Assembly: GCA_003313425.1 (NCBI GenBank)
Contig: NHZP01000013.1
Span: 372,001 to 436,000, forward strand
Source of the DNA: Pseudopyrenochaeta lycopersici
Taxonomy: Eukaryota; Ascomycota; Dothideomycetes; Pleosporales; Pseudopyrenochaetaceae
Length of the DNA stretch: 64,000 nt
Direction: 5' to 3'
Shown here: positions 12,226 to 23,535 of the stretch, one piece after another
Position numbering within the stretch: the stretch's first letter is position 1
Layout of the letters: each line of letters opens with the position of its first letter
The notes under the pieces: generated by a model
Database searches by the model: none
Told to the model about the DNA's origin: nothing
The model's input: the letters and a program-made list of their open reading frames with translations, nothing else
Program-made: the position numbers and the translations under genes

Positions 12226-15200
12226 TCAATTCCAGCCTACCCAACTTTTACTCATGACTCGCCATACCCTTACTTCGCCCGACCTCAAATCACCCATCTT
12301 GAAACTCTCGGGCTTGACCTTTTTGTGCTCCCTTCCTTGTTCCCATACACGTACCTTTTTCTTACTGCCATCCCACTCCACTACAACGCCAACATGGTCT
12401 GGCTTGCCAACATCGACAGAGTACTTGGCGTGCATGGGGCCCGTCTTGCCTTGGAATCTTGCGTTGCGGAGAGTAATGATATCCCCGGGGCGGATCTCGT
12501 CGTAGGACTGCGTTGATGCGTTTGCAAGATTGGCATAGACGAGCGCACCGTACGCGCGAGTCGAGACGGGTGGTAAGGCGTCTTTGTATGGCTTGAGGAG
12601 TTCATCAATAAGGCCGTAAGGGGTGCCGTTCCCGACAACGGTATTCTGCTTCGACTCGACATCCTTTGCGATCCGGCGGCCAAACTGCTCGTATGCAACT
12701 TCGAGTTGGTCCGGTCTTAGGCGTGGCGGCGGTGGCTCATGGCGCTGCTCTAATTGAACATCGGAGACATTGTGGGCCTCGAAGCGCGCAGATATAAGAG
12801 TCTGCGAGTAATCAAAGTACAAGACGGAGATGATCTTCTCGATAGTGTTGCCAGATTGCGACTCATTAACATCGATGAGGACGTCTTTACGGCTCTGCAA
12901 GGATGGAGGGAGTAACTTTGGCTGCGTCCACCAGTGCGAAGAGGCTCCTAGGTCAACGTCACTGGCGATGAAGTCTTGATTTGTTGTTGGGCGTCCTTGA
13001 TCCATGGAGGGTCGTCCGCCCATTATTCGACCTGCATCAAGTGATTTCCTCCCCATGGACGGCCGGGGCTGGGATTCCGTTGGGGGTAGTGGCGGAGGAG
13101 CACGCTCTTGGGGTGGAGGTGGGGGAGGAGCCCGTTCTTGAGGCAGTGGCGGAGGAGCTCGTTCTTGTGGCAGCGGTGGAGGTGGGTGGTGGTGGGGTGG
13201 AGCTTGAGGCGGCGGAGGTGGAGGCCGATCATGAGACTTCCGTGGAGGTGGTTCAGAATAAAGATCATCTTCATCTGAATAGTCAATTGCCTGGGCCTTT
13301 GGAACGGGAGGAGCGGATGGTGGTAGTGGTGGCGGCGGCCTGCTCTGCGGTGGAGGTGGTTGGCTTTGAGGAGGCGGTGGCATTGCTCTAGGGGCTGGAG
13401 GCGCTGCGCTTGGAGAACTGTATCGAAACGGATCATAATCGTCGTCGTCCTCATCTTGCTGGGCATTGCGGGGACGGAGCGGAGGTAGCGGAGGTGCGCC
13501 ACGGGGAGCGTCTGTAGACGGACGACCAGGGGCTTGTTGTGACGGCGGAGGGGGAGCTGCACGTGGTACCGCAGGCGGGAGAGGGGGAATGCCATGCGGA
13601 GTGGTAGGCGATCGAGCCGATATTTGCTCATCGGCTATGGTGCTGTCATCCATACTCGGCTCCTTGGCATGTGATTTCAAAGCTTCCTTGTGGGTTGCGC
13701 CGGGTGCAATGTCGGTGTCGTAGTCGCCTTCGTAGTCAGTCTCGCCTTCATTTCGGTCCACATGTCTTGATGGCAGGTCTGCATGACGAGAGGGTGGTGC
13801 CTGTGTTGGTGGAGGCGGCGGCGGTAAACGATGTCCTGAAGGAGATGTAGGGCTTGCTAGTGGGATTGGTGGTGCCCGTCTCTCAGACGAATCTTGGGAT
13901 TGATCTTCCAAGCCAAAGTAGGAGCTTCTCTTGTTCGGTGGTGGTGGAAGTGGGGCGGATGGAGTTCTGGGTGACATTGCGTTCACTCCGCTATCAGTCA
14001 TCTCATCACCAGACTCGGAACCAGGCCCGGGAGAGGTGACGTTGGGAAGGGGCGGAGGAGCAGGTCGAGCTACATGGCATAGTTAGCACAAGCACCTCAC
14101 TATGGGGGAGCAATCGCAACGTACAGGCTGACGGAATTGGGGGAGGCACCGGCCGTCCTAGAGATGGTCAGCATCTGATGAGTTCGAGTAAAAGGCAGGC
14201 CACTCAAGGCTACACCAGCACGTACGAGACACGCTTACAGTCATGACATATTCCGAAAGACCGTCACAAGAAACATAGATCTTTGACACGGTTTCGGAAG
14301 ATGAAGGCTGAGCGCAGTCGAGAGCGTGGTGATGGAAGGGTTTGATTGGTTTGCGAGGGATGAGAAACTCACTTTCTGATTGGATGGGCGGCGGTCGCTC
14401 GCCAGTGGGCGTCCGCTGAATCGCTTGCGGCGTGACATCTTCCACATCAGGCACTTCGTTTGCTGCATGGGTTCCCGTGATGGGGTGGTGCACCTCGTCC
14501 TCCTTCTCGACCGCCAGTTGTCTGTTCTCGTGTTCGGGGCTCCTGACGGACGGCATACCAGGCATGGCAAACATGGGAATCCGTTGTTGCGGCGAAGCAT
14601 ACTCTTCCTCCTCGTCGACCTTTTTCTCGGCGGCGGGCTTCTTCTTCTTGGGTGGGAGTCCGCCCATGGGCATGCCACCAAACATGCCTGGCATACCCAT
14701 GCCACCGCTCATCTTGGCCATGCGCTCGCGCAGCTCCAGCTTTCGTCTTGTCTCGGCGTCCATCTCGTCCTCTTCCTCTTCCTCGCCGTCTTCCTCCTCG
14801 GCGTCTTGCTCGTCACCAACATCGGGCTCCTTCAACGGGGCAGCGGCGGCGCGCGGAGGTGGGGGCGGCTGCCTGCTCCGTGTTCGGTCCTCGTCGTCTT
14901 CGACGCTGGTCGACTCGCCTTCGGCATCTTCGGTTTCGCCGGCGCCGGACTGGTCAGCGTCATTTGCGTCGCTCAGGAGTTCGCGGTTGCGATGATGCGC
15001 GTCGGGCGATTTGATGTCGTGTGACGTGCGTGGCGGGCGGGCATGGTCCATGGAGATGCGGTCTCGCGAGGCGCCGCTGGCCACTCTCTCGAGCCCGGTG
15101 TCTTCGCTGTCTTCTGCATGGTTGTCGTGGGACTCGGTCCGCTTCTTGACGGGCGGCCGCTTTGGCTTCTCCTTGTGTACGGCAGCGGCGGCCCTCTCGG

Positions 15201-16059
15201 CCTGCTCCTGTTGCTGCTTCTGCAAGAGGGCGATTCTTTCCTTGAGGCTCGTGGGCTTTGGCTGGTCCTCGTCGCCGCCGCCGCCGTCGACGAGGCCGGC
15301 TCGCTCTGCAGCCTCGTGGTCCTGCGCCTGGCGCTCGGCAATCTCTGGGTCTTCGTCGCGGCGGTACGTCTTTGCTTGCGGTGTCTCGCGCACGGGGGGC
15401 GGCACGTAGGCATTGCGGCTGGGCGGGGGAGCGACGAAGGGCTTCTTGATGAAGGTGGTGGCCGCGCCTGCCGGCTTGAATGGCTGGATGGGAGCTGCGG
15501 CAGGAGCGTTGAATGCGGCAATGCGGTCTCTAAAGGCATTGGATTTGGCAGCGACGGGCGGTGGTGCTTTCTTTGCAGGCGGCGATGGCTTCGCAGCTTC
15601 CGGCTGGGCCTGGGCCGGCGGCGAGACGGGCGACAGCGGCGATGGCTCAGCACTGGCGGGCGGCGGGACTTCCAGCGGGAGCGGCTGGGGCTGGGGCTTG
15701 GGTGCTGGCTCCTCGTGCTGCACTGGGTCAGGTTGCTGCTCGGGCTCTGGCTCTGGCTCTGGCTCCTCTACGGGGGCAGGTGGTGGTGGTGGTGCCGCTG
15801 CTGCTGCTGCTGCTGGAGGCTGCTCTGCCGGCTTGCTTCGTGGGGCGCGGTTGGGCCGCGGCGGCGGGGCCGGCTCGTACTTCTCGACAAAGTTCTTGGG
15901 GAAGAGCCCGTCGTGGGTGGTGCCGCTGTCGTCGGTGTACTCGCCGACGTACCAGTCGTCGCCCTCCTCTTCGGTGACGGATATTATCTGCCCGTTCTTG
16001 AAGCTGAGGTCGTCCTCGTGGGGCGACGCGTAGTCGTAGACGGCCTTGACCTTGAACAT
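12226..16059 (-). CDS. BBC1: BBC1-like actin-patch SH3 protein
   Basis: Exons 14373..16059, 14125..14157 and 12226..14069 are separated by introns of 215 and 55 nt and close to 1187 residues. The 33-nt middle exon restores a proline-rich join (RRPVPPPIPSA). The start is the ATG at 16059, which opens directly into an SH3 domain at about 1–65 (AVYDYASPHEDDLSF, DDWYVGEY, GLFPKNFVE). A long acidic and Pro/Ala-rich low-complexity middle follows, with predicted coiled coil, then tandem PPLPQERAP units. The C-terminal 250 residues match the conserved AIM3/BBC1 terminal domain (SHWWTQPKLLPP, PGDIITLRNARFQGK). Yeast Bbc1 (Mti1) binds type I myosins through its SH3 domain and restrains Arp2/3 actin assembly at endocytic patches. 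It shares a short promoter with the divergent RTR1 gene. Confidence 0.88.
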
Positions 16060-16396
16060 GGCGGATGGCGCAGGCGTTTCGCGGGAGGGAGGTGGTGCAC
16101 GGCGGGCGTCGGGAGCTCGCTGTGATGACGCAATCGTCAGCTTGGGGGGCAATGCGGAGCACACGCAGGATTACGAGGGCATACCATTCACTGTTGGCGC
16201 CCACGCTGCGCTGGGGGAGTGGGAAGGGGGAGAGATGGAGGCTGCTATGGGGGCCTCGCCGTGGTGGTGACGAAGCCACTCTTCAAAACAGCCCCGCGCA
16301 GCCGATCCTCCGCTTGGCGTGGGCCAACTGCCTCGACTGCACACCCGCTTTGCTTATGCCCCGACTGCACGCCTGCACTAACACCCACCTGCCGCC
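16060..16396. promoter_or_regulatory. Bidirectional promoter, BBC1 and RTR1
   Basis: Only 337 bases separate the divergent ATGs of the BBC1-like gene (minus) and the RTR1-like gene (plus), so both promoters must sit here. The stretch is GC-rich with no clear TATA box, as is common for fungal housekeeping genes. Confidence 0.6.
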
Positions 16397-17308
16397 ATGC
16401 CGCCCAAGTCGATCCTGAAGAAGACGACGACTGCAGCGGCGTCGGCGCCCGCATCCAAGCCCGTCAATCCGCGCCACCTCCAGGTCGCCCTGCACCATGC
16501 AAACGTGCTCGAGGAGCGCAAGCGCGTCGAGGCCGAGGTGCTCGACTCCATCCTGACCCTGATGGACTTTCCCACCGCGCCAGACGCCGACCCCAGGCGG
16601 CCGTCCGCTGCCGACGCCCGCCGCTTCAGCGACGCCATGGTCGCATTCCAGCCTGCCGACTACGACGCGCTCATTGAGGAGCGCAACATCGCCGACAAGT
16701 GCGGCTACGCCCTGTGTCCGCGGCCCAAGAAGAAGGCGCCCTCGACAGCCAAGAAGCACTTTGTAGACACGGACCATGGCGTGGAAATCGTCGACAGGAA
16801 GCTCCTCGAGGTGTGGTGTTCGGACGACTGCGCAAAGCGTGCCCTGTACGTCAAGGTCCAGCTGAACGAAGAGCCTGCCTGGATGCGGCAGGGCGGCTAT
16901 GGCGACAAGATCGAGCTCATGGTCGAGAATGCCGACGACCATGCAAACGCTCTGCCACTCCGTCTGAAGCAGCAAGCCGCCGCCCCAGAGCATGCGAGCG
17001 AAGAAGATGACCTGGCAGCAGCATGGGCAGCGCGTGACGACGCCATGGCAGATCTCGCGCTGGAGCGTGGAGAGAAGCCAGGCCAGCTGGCCAAGGCAAA
17101 CAACGAGCTCGTCCAGGACCAGATCATGGAGCGTGCTCCTAGCAACGCGCCGCCACAGCCGCCGTCGTTTACCTCTCAAATCTCAGAACATACCATGGCT
17201 ATTGAGGGCCACGTTCCTCGCTTTGACAGGAAGGACGACGACGACGACGACGACGACGACGCAGATGAGGATGACGCACAAGACTGGGACAAACGCTTGC
17301 CTGGGTGA
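16397..17308 (+). CDS. RTR1: RTR1/RPAP2-family RNA polymerase II CTD phosphatase
   Basis: This is a single exon of 303 residues starting at a strong-context ATG. The family zinc-binding module is complete: Cys102 and Cys107 (KCGYALCPRP), then Cys141 and Cys145 (EVWCSDDCAKRALYVKVQL). The spacing and the W-C-S-x-x-C-x-x-x-A block are characteristic of Rtr1/RPAP2. These proteins associate with RNA polymerase II, aid its nuclear import, and remove Ser5 phosphate from the C-terminal domain during the initiation-to-elongation change. The N-terminal helical part (residues 25–60) matches the family's conserved lead-in. The C-terminus ends in an Asp run encoded by GAC triplets, a likely length-variable acidic tail. 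The zinc ligands argue for a functional copy. Confidence 0.88.
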   Translation: MPPKSILKKTTTAAASAPASKPVNPRHLQVALHHANVLEERKRVEAEVLDSILTLMDFPTAPDADPRRPSAADARRFSDAMVAFQPADYDALIEERNIADKCGYALCPRPKKKAPSTAKKHFVDTDHGVEIVDRKLLEVWCSDDCAKRALYVKVQLNEEPAWMRQGGYGDKIELMVENADDHANALPLRLKQQAAAPEHASEEDDLAAAWAARDDAMADLALERGEKPGQLAKANNELVQDQIMERAPSNAPPQPPSFTSQISEHTMAIEGHVPRFDRKDDDDDDDDDADEDDAQDWDKRLPG

Positions 17309-17797
17309 GCGAGAGTTGAGTTGCATGATCCTAATATACCAGAGCCCCACGCCATGTGCATGAATCTCTACTGCACATGAGCCTAGTTGGTACAAGACTA
17401 ATAAGCAGCTACAAGGTCGACACCGATGACTGCAGAAACACGACAAAGGTAAATCTTCGTGACAAGCAAGCAGCACATTTGTCACCAGCAGAGGCCGAGC
17501 ATGGTGCAATCAAGCGTTCGAATTCGAACACAAACTTGGCCCACAAGAACATTCGGCGCACCTAGCTCTAGATGCCAAATTAGATGACTACATCCTGAAT
17601 CATTCATAAGCCTGTTTTGCACATGCAACCAGTGTCATGCCGTGAAGTGCTGTGCACTCACCCATCATAGCAGAGCTCGACCGCGGGAGTGCACTGACCA
17701 CCACGGCCGCAAACTCCATCTTGACATTTCCAACACCCATCAAACTCGCTCACTTCAGCCGCCAATTGACGCCCCCACACGCGGCTGTCGCATCGCC
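17309..17797. other. Intergenic
   Basis: This interval holds the 3' flank of RTR1 and the promoter and leader of the probable MRP51 gene. The MRP51 frame stays open upstream to 17642, but that extension lacks family resemblance and is taken as leader. Confidence 0.5.
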
Positions 17798-19645
17798 ATG
17801 GCGCTCCACCGCCAGTCTCTGTCGCCTACAGCCAACCTCCTGCGCAACAGCCGCCTCTTCTCGCTGCCCAACCCACTCCCCCGGCCGCCCGTGAGCGAAA
17901 CCTTTGGCGCCGGCATCTCCAAAGCATCCGACTCTGCCACCCTCCCCTACCCTACCCACCAAGCCATTGCAACCACAAAATCCTCCCTAGCGCGTGGCGA
18001 CTGGGGCCTCAAGCGCCCATTACCCTCCAGGAGTTACCTCGTCCAGGTCAGCGACCCAGTGCTGAGGATCAAGCAGCTCGACACCATTGAGCATGTCACC
18101 GATTTCGACTCTGCTGCCGACCATGTGCGGACCAGGCAGAAGTGGGAGGAGATGAGCGTGCCGATGATGAAGGGCATGACCCAGATGAGGGACTATGATT
18201 TGTCTGGGACGCCGCCTGCTGGTGCGTTTGAGCTCAGGGATGACACCACGAGCTATGATACCGACATGGGGCTGGATGAGGCCGGCCTATACCTGCGCGC
18301 CCTGAATTTGAACAGGAAGAAGAACCACGACGCTGAACGCAAGACTCTTGCACCTCTCGAGGCGCAACGGCAAAGGGCCATTGTCGCCGACCACAACGCT
18401 TTCCGTACCGCTCAGAAACAGAAGTGGGAGGCAAAGAAGGCCGAATGGCACGCACTTGGACTCACTGGGAAAGACAGACCAGAGGAACTGAAGGCATTTC
18501 GTGCCGAGATGCGCGAGGAAAGGAAAGCTTTCCGAAACGCTTTGGCAGAAAAGCACCCACCTGCATCATCACCTTTCACTCCTTTCATCCCGCCGCCCCT
18601 GGATCCCATCGTTCACAACACCAAGCGATGGAAGCATGAAGGCCCTTGGCTGCCCGGTCTAGGTGCCGAAGGCTTCACCCAGTACCTCACCAAGGAGATT
18701 TCTAAGCGGCGAGACGAGTTCAACAAGTACCTCGTCGAGTTTGTGAAGAACGAGATCTACACCACACGCCGACTTGCTGCGTCCAAAGCAGGAGAGACTG
18801 CACCCATGGACATCCAAGAGGCCGAAGCCTGGCACCAGGAGCAAGAGAAGCAATGGGCCCGCATTAGCAACAAGGAGGTCAGCGACGGCATCAAGGCGCT
18901 CCGAAAGGAAACCGCGAATAATCCGCTTGGATCCAAGCTCGTCACCAAGCTCATTCTGCCCTTCTTGAAGCTCCCGGCAATCAAGTTCAAGTACAAGGCC
19001 TACGCCGAAGACGCCTCGAATCGCGACATTGACCAATACCAATTTGACCAAGAGACCGCTCCGCTCTCCACACACCCCTCAGCAGGCCTCGGCTATCTGC
19101 GTACAAAAGCATACATTGCCAATCATCCCATTCTTGGGCCGCAGTCAAGTCCTTCACCGGTACCAGCACGAGTGATACAGCCAAGGACGACCTCGACATC
19201 CAAGGAAGTTTATGCACGCCTCGGTGTCGGTGGCTTTGTCGCAAACGATCAATTCCGCAGCACAGACACGTCGAGCGCCAGCCGAGCCAACATGAGCAAT
19301 GCCCGTGATGTAGAGACCATCGACATCGACACAGTGGGTGGCAAGAAGGTGCTCGTCCAGCCCATGTTTGGCTCCGTCACCAACGATGGCCGCATCCACA
19401 TCAAGCTCAAACGCTCGTCGGGTCCAGAAGTCCAAGTTGCAAGAGGCGAGCTAGACGACAAGCCCCCCGTCAGAGAAGGCTTTGACAGCGATCCACTCCA
19501 GAATCTCGCCGCCATGGCAAAGAGCGGCGTCAAAGAACTCGATGAGCAGAGTGCACGGGCTAAACAACTCAACAGCTTTCTAGATGGCATGAACCTGCAA
19601 TCAAAGGCACAATCAAGTCCCCCGGGCAGGGCGGAGGTCCTCTAA
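17798..19645 (+). CDS. MRP51: Probable mitochondrial small-subunit ribosomal protein Mrp51
   Basis: This single exon codes for 615 residues from the ATG at 17798. The N-terminus (NLLRNSRLFSLPNPLPRPP, then TLPYPTHQAIATT and RGDWGLKRPLP) is what I associate with the fungal Mit_ribos_Mrp51 family, followed by LDTIEHVTDFDSAADHVRTR. Mrp51 (bS1m) belongs to the mitochondrial 37S subunit and is needed for mitochondrial translation. The first 50 residues are basic and Ser/Arg-rich, consistent with matrix targeting. The middle is highly charged and helical (about 200–330), and the C-terminus is polar. I rejected an in-frame extension to 17642 because its start lies in non-conserved sequence. The family call is from memory of motifs; the alternative is another fungal mitoribosomal protein. 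Confidence 0.72.
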   Translation: MALHRQSLSPTANLLRNSRLFSLPNPLPRPPVSETFGAGISKASDSATLPYPTHQAIATTKSSLARGDWGLKRPLPSRSYLVQVSDPVLRIKQLDTIEHVTDFDSAADHVRTRQKWEEMSVPMMKGMTQMRDYDLSGTPPAGAFELRDDTTSYDTDMGLDEAGLYLRALNLNRKKNHDAERKTLAPLEAQRQRAIVADHNAFRTAQKQKWEAKKAEWHALGLTGKDRPEELKAFRAEMREERKAFRNALAEKHPPASSPFTPFIPPPLDPIVHNTKRWKHEGPWLPGLGAEGFTQYLTKEISKRRDEFNKYLVEFVKNEIYTTRRLAASKAGETAPMDIQEAEAWHQEQEKQWARISNKEVSDGIKALRKETANNPLGSKLVTKLILPFLKLPAIKFKYKAYAEDASNRDIDQYQFDQETAPLSTHPSAGLGYLRTKAYIANHPILGPQSSPSPVPARVIQPRTTSTSKEVYARLGVGGFVANDQFRSTDTSSASRANMSNARDVETIDIDTVGGKKVLVQPMFGSVTNDGRIHIKLKRSSGPEVQVARGELDDKPPVREGFDSDPLQNLAAMAKSGVKELDEQSARAKQLNSFLDGMNLQSKAQSSPPGRAEVL

Positions 19646-22600
19646 GATGATTGAGCATGACCGTGTAGAATATGTAGAATATTGCATGTACATTGTGTAC
19701 CATGGCATGGGCTAGACTTTATATCCAATTTATTCCGACACTTCGCAAAAGTCTTTTGCCACTGTGAACTTCTCTGTCCAACTTTACAAATAATGCACTG
19801 ACTTTGTCATTCCAAAGAGCTTGTAAGAATGACAGAAACAAATCCATGCAGAACCTCGTCGCGTATATGCGCTGCCGTATGGATGTCTTGGAACTCACAC
19901 GAGCCAGTGTTAGTAATTCCAAACATAGAACTCTGGCAGTACCCGACACCCCGTGGGGCCACCATGCTATTTTGCGGCACATGTACAAAGCCATCGGAGG
20001 TACCGATGTATCCGAATTTAGTTCCAAGGTGAGGTAAGACATGTGGATTGACAATGGCCAAGTCCCCCCTCTGTTGTTGAGCAAGAACCCAGCCGAGACT
20101 CCGGCGAGTAAAGCCATTTCCGTTTACCTCCACAGTCATCAGTCATGATGTCTTCGCTATGTCCGAGGGCCGGTCGCAAGCCTTTTCACCACACTAGCCA
20201 GACTGGGCTTCAGGCTCCAGGCTGCAGCCTTGTCTTTCAGTGATCGGCACCCAGGCTAAGCACTCAAGCAACGCGTTCAGCTTGCATTGTATCCTGGAGC
20301 GAAGCTTGTTGCTCCGTGGAGAGGCTGTAGTTGGATAAGAAACGGGCTGGGGTTGAAGCTTGTGGGGTTTGGTAAGGCCCTCCAGGCGCATGGTGAGGTG
20401 AGACGGGAGGACGCCGAAGCGGTGGTAAGATGTCGGACAAGGCTGTGAGATTATTAATGGGCAATGTGGCAAATACTGAGATTGAGCTCCCTCAGTCATA
20501 TGATTGAGACTCTACGATGCTTGGCATGGTGGGCGAGTGATCCAAGGACGGTTGAGATCCAATTAGCACCACACAGCTCGCGTGTTCTGATACGTCTGCG
20601 TAACCAGGTGATTCAATACGACTATTGGTGCAAGACCACGTGCGCGATTGCATCTCGGATTGGATATTGACAAAGTTCACTGCCCCAACCACGCCGCATG
20701 GCAGCATCGGCATGGCAGACGGGCGACTGCTGGGAAGTGGCCCGAAGTTCTCGCGCTGTCCAATAATCAAGGCCACCCATGCGCTCAGTGGTACCCGGCT
20801 ATCATGAGAGTTCTAGCATGTCGCGATGAAACGCAGCTGCCTATAAGTCTTGGGAAACAGTTCGCTCTAGCCCCAGTTTCCATGTCGTCTCCGTGTCTTC
20901 CAAGCTTTGGCAGTTGGTGGCGCTGTAATTTTGGTATTGTAGACTCTTGGAAGAGCACCGACGGCGAACAAATGTTCTCAAGCCCCGAACCAGAGATCCC
21001 CATGCCATTTTCCAAGCGAGGCTGAGTAGACATGGTCAAACTGTGCCCTGGGTCGATGTCTACTGTGGCACGGGACGCCTTGTACGCTCACGGCTTAGTG
21101 TATCGTGGCGTAGTGGCTAGTGCACGAGTAGACTGCATCAAACGGACACGGAACAAGTGGACTGATGAATGGCTGGGAACACTCGCCGATGAATTTGGAA
21201 GACAAGCTGAGGAAGTTTGCGACAGCAATGGACCACGGTAGGAGCAAGTGTACTGTCTTCGGCCATCGGAACCTGCATAGTCAAGGTCGAGGATCTTTAG
21301 CGAGCAGTGCCTCTACGATAGTCAATCCAAGTGATTGCCAATATTGTTGCGTCTTTGCTGATTGAAAATGGAGTATATCAGTCTTTCTTGGGCATTTCTC
21401 TGCAAAGTCTGGCGCCAATTGGCAAGAGTGCGCCACAATGTGAAGGACCAGTTGTGGCTGCTTACGATTGAGGCGGTGCCTTCCTCATTGGGAGCACTCC
21501 CCTTGTGGATATGTTGGAAGAGCGGTGTCGTTAATTGCTTTCAAAGAGGATTCGATCGGCATCAAAAGGAATGCGCATGTTGGGACGGTGGCCACAAGGA
21601 GCATAAATGCGGTGTCCGTGGCGGTCAAACAAGGCTGAGGGGATGAATGGGATGACTGGGGTGGGACAGCAACGGTTCGGCAGGAGTGTGGCATCGGGTG
21701 GGAGTGCCTGTGTAACTCGTGAGCTTAGAGCTGGACAAGGTGGAGATTGCTAAGGGAAACGGCTGGTGGTGAGATTGGCGAATCGGAAGCAGACGTCCTC
21801 TCCATACGGTCGGCGTCAAAAGGGGGCAGGTGCGACCGAGAGCAATTGTCGTATTGGGCGGCGTGCCAGGAGCTCCCAGAGCAGGCACGATGGGAGCGTA
21901 GGGAAAGCGCTGACAAACGCGCACCGACCTGGCCTGACCCTGAATCTGGTCTCCATTCACCCATCCTGTCGACGGCTCTTTCCCGACTTCGGCTGGCTCA
22001 AGGCAACAAGGCGGCGGGGCGCTCGCACGCGCCTGCATTTTGCCTCGCAGACAGGCAGTCTAACGCGTCGGGTGAGTCGAATGGAATGAGGGTGCTATCG
22101 GACGCCGGCCAGCAATCAGCGCACACTCTAATCGAACATGTCGAAATTTCAGGGCGCAGTGGAGAGGGCAAGCTGCGAACGATGCGTCCTGGCTGCTTCG
22201 GTGCGCATCCCAGCGGGTGCATCCTAGCGCCCGCCGCATCGCAGGCCCCACTGGCGAATCGAGCGGCCAAACAGACATTCACCCACCCCATCTCATCCCC
22301 GACCGCAAAATGCAATCATGGTCGGGCATTGGGCGCCGATCAGCAAATCCCCGGCATCCGGTGCCTGGCCTGAGAGACGTCCTGCCTAGCAATACGGCAA
22401 GTGACTGCATAGCCCTCCCCTCTAACTCGCCAGTCAGCCATCAGCTGCATGCCTGCCTCTCTGCTGCGTCTGCGTCTTTGCCTACCGTCACCAGGAGCAC
22501 GCCCGTCTCCAAAGACCCTCAAAATGGTCGCATGGATGACCGCGCTCGCGACTGCCGGGCGTGAGGAGACCAACCCATGGCAGGGTGCGCTCGAGCATTC

Positions 22601-23535
22601 GGCAGCTTGTGATTGCTGCCCATCGAGCTATTCGAGTCTGAGACATCGTCGCGGCCGTGGCGGATGAGCAGACCGGCCGTCGGACGCGAATGCTCCAATT
22701 GACCCTTCTTGACTCCCTCTTCATCATCCTCAGGCATACGACACCGGTCGTCGCAGGGGGCTCGCCAGTGGCTGCGCTGCTGCACTCCTGGCTTGCAGGC
22801 TGTGCATTCACCGCTGCCCACCACAAAGAAAAAGGGACCCCATTACGCCCGGATCATGTTCATGCAATCCCGTGCTGCCCATCGCAGCGGCCTGGCACTT
22901 GGTAGCTTTTTTTTCCCTGGCGCGCCCGTTTCGGTCCTCGTTGGTAATTTTCCCTCCGTCCACTCATTGCGCGCTTTTCAGGCTACACTCTGTGCCGCAG
23001 CACTTAAAAACCACCTTTCGCCCAGCAGGGCTGCGCTTTTCTGCTAAAAGTCGCATAGCTTCCTGCACCCTGCTTCTGCACATCATATCCTTATTCTTCC
23101 ACTTTCGCCTCTCTGACTCTTGCGTTTTTGGGACCACGCCTCCTGATGCTAAACGCGTACACTCATCTCATTCACACGCTTGTCTCAGTTGGGCCGTCAC
23201 CTGCTTCTTCAAATACCACCCCTCCCCAACACCTCTTACCAGCACAAAGACTACACCTAACAAACAAACACGCTCATCTGATTGACTCACTCGGGGTGCT
23301 CTTCATCCTCCCACCTCCACGACAACCAAGACTCCATTCCTGGTGGTGGCTGCCGGCTCCTACTCACTTTGCCTATTCTCCGGCCGGCTCGTACTTCGGA
23401 TAAGCCGATCTAATAATACCGACACCAATCTCAGACCTCCAGCCCAACCATCGTGAGGGTTGAGGCGTGGAGACCTGCCAACATCAGCCCCTGGCAGTGC
23501 ATTCTTCTCGGCTTAAACATAATCCCGCAACAATT
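19646..23535. other. Long non-coding interval with pyrimidine-rich leader
   Basis: These 3.9 kb contain many short overlapping frames on both strands but nothing I can support as a gene. The best minus-strand candidate (19807..20139, 110 codons, ATG start) has ordinary amino-acid composition but no recognisable motif. From about 21.7 to 22.4 kb the DNA is GC-rich and open in several frames at once, as expected of non-coding GC-rich sequence. From about 22.9 kb to 23.5 kb the plus strand is C/T-rich and probably is the transcribed leader of the next gene. It has an 85-codon upstream ORF at 23146..23403. Confidence 0.5.

Noticed and set aside
15043..16125. 360-codon plus-strand ORF opposite the BBC1 SH3 and low-complexity region
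   Set aside because: It is a mirror of GC-rich repeats in the true gene. Its product is a Gly/Leu/Arg/Trp run without domain character, while the minus strand encodes a clear SH3 domain.
17642..17797. N-terminal extension of the probable MRP51 protein
   Set aside because: The extra 52 codons lack resemblance to the family, whose conserved start appears just after the ATG at 17798.
21747..22373. 208-codon plus-strand ORF in GC-rich DNA
   Set aside because: Several frames on both strands are open here at once, as expected for GC-rich non-coding DNA. There is no motif and no splice support.
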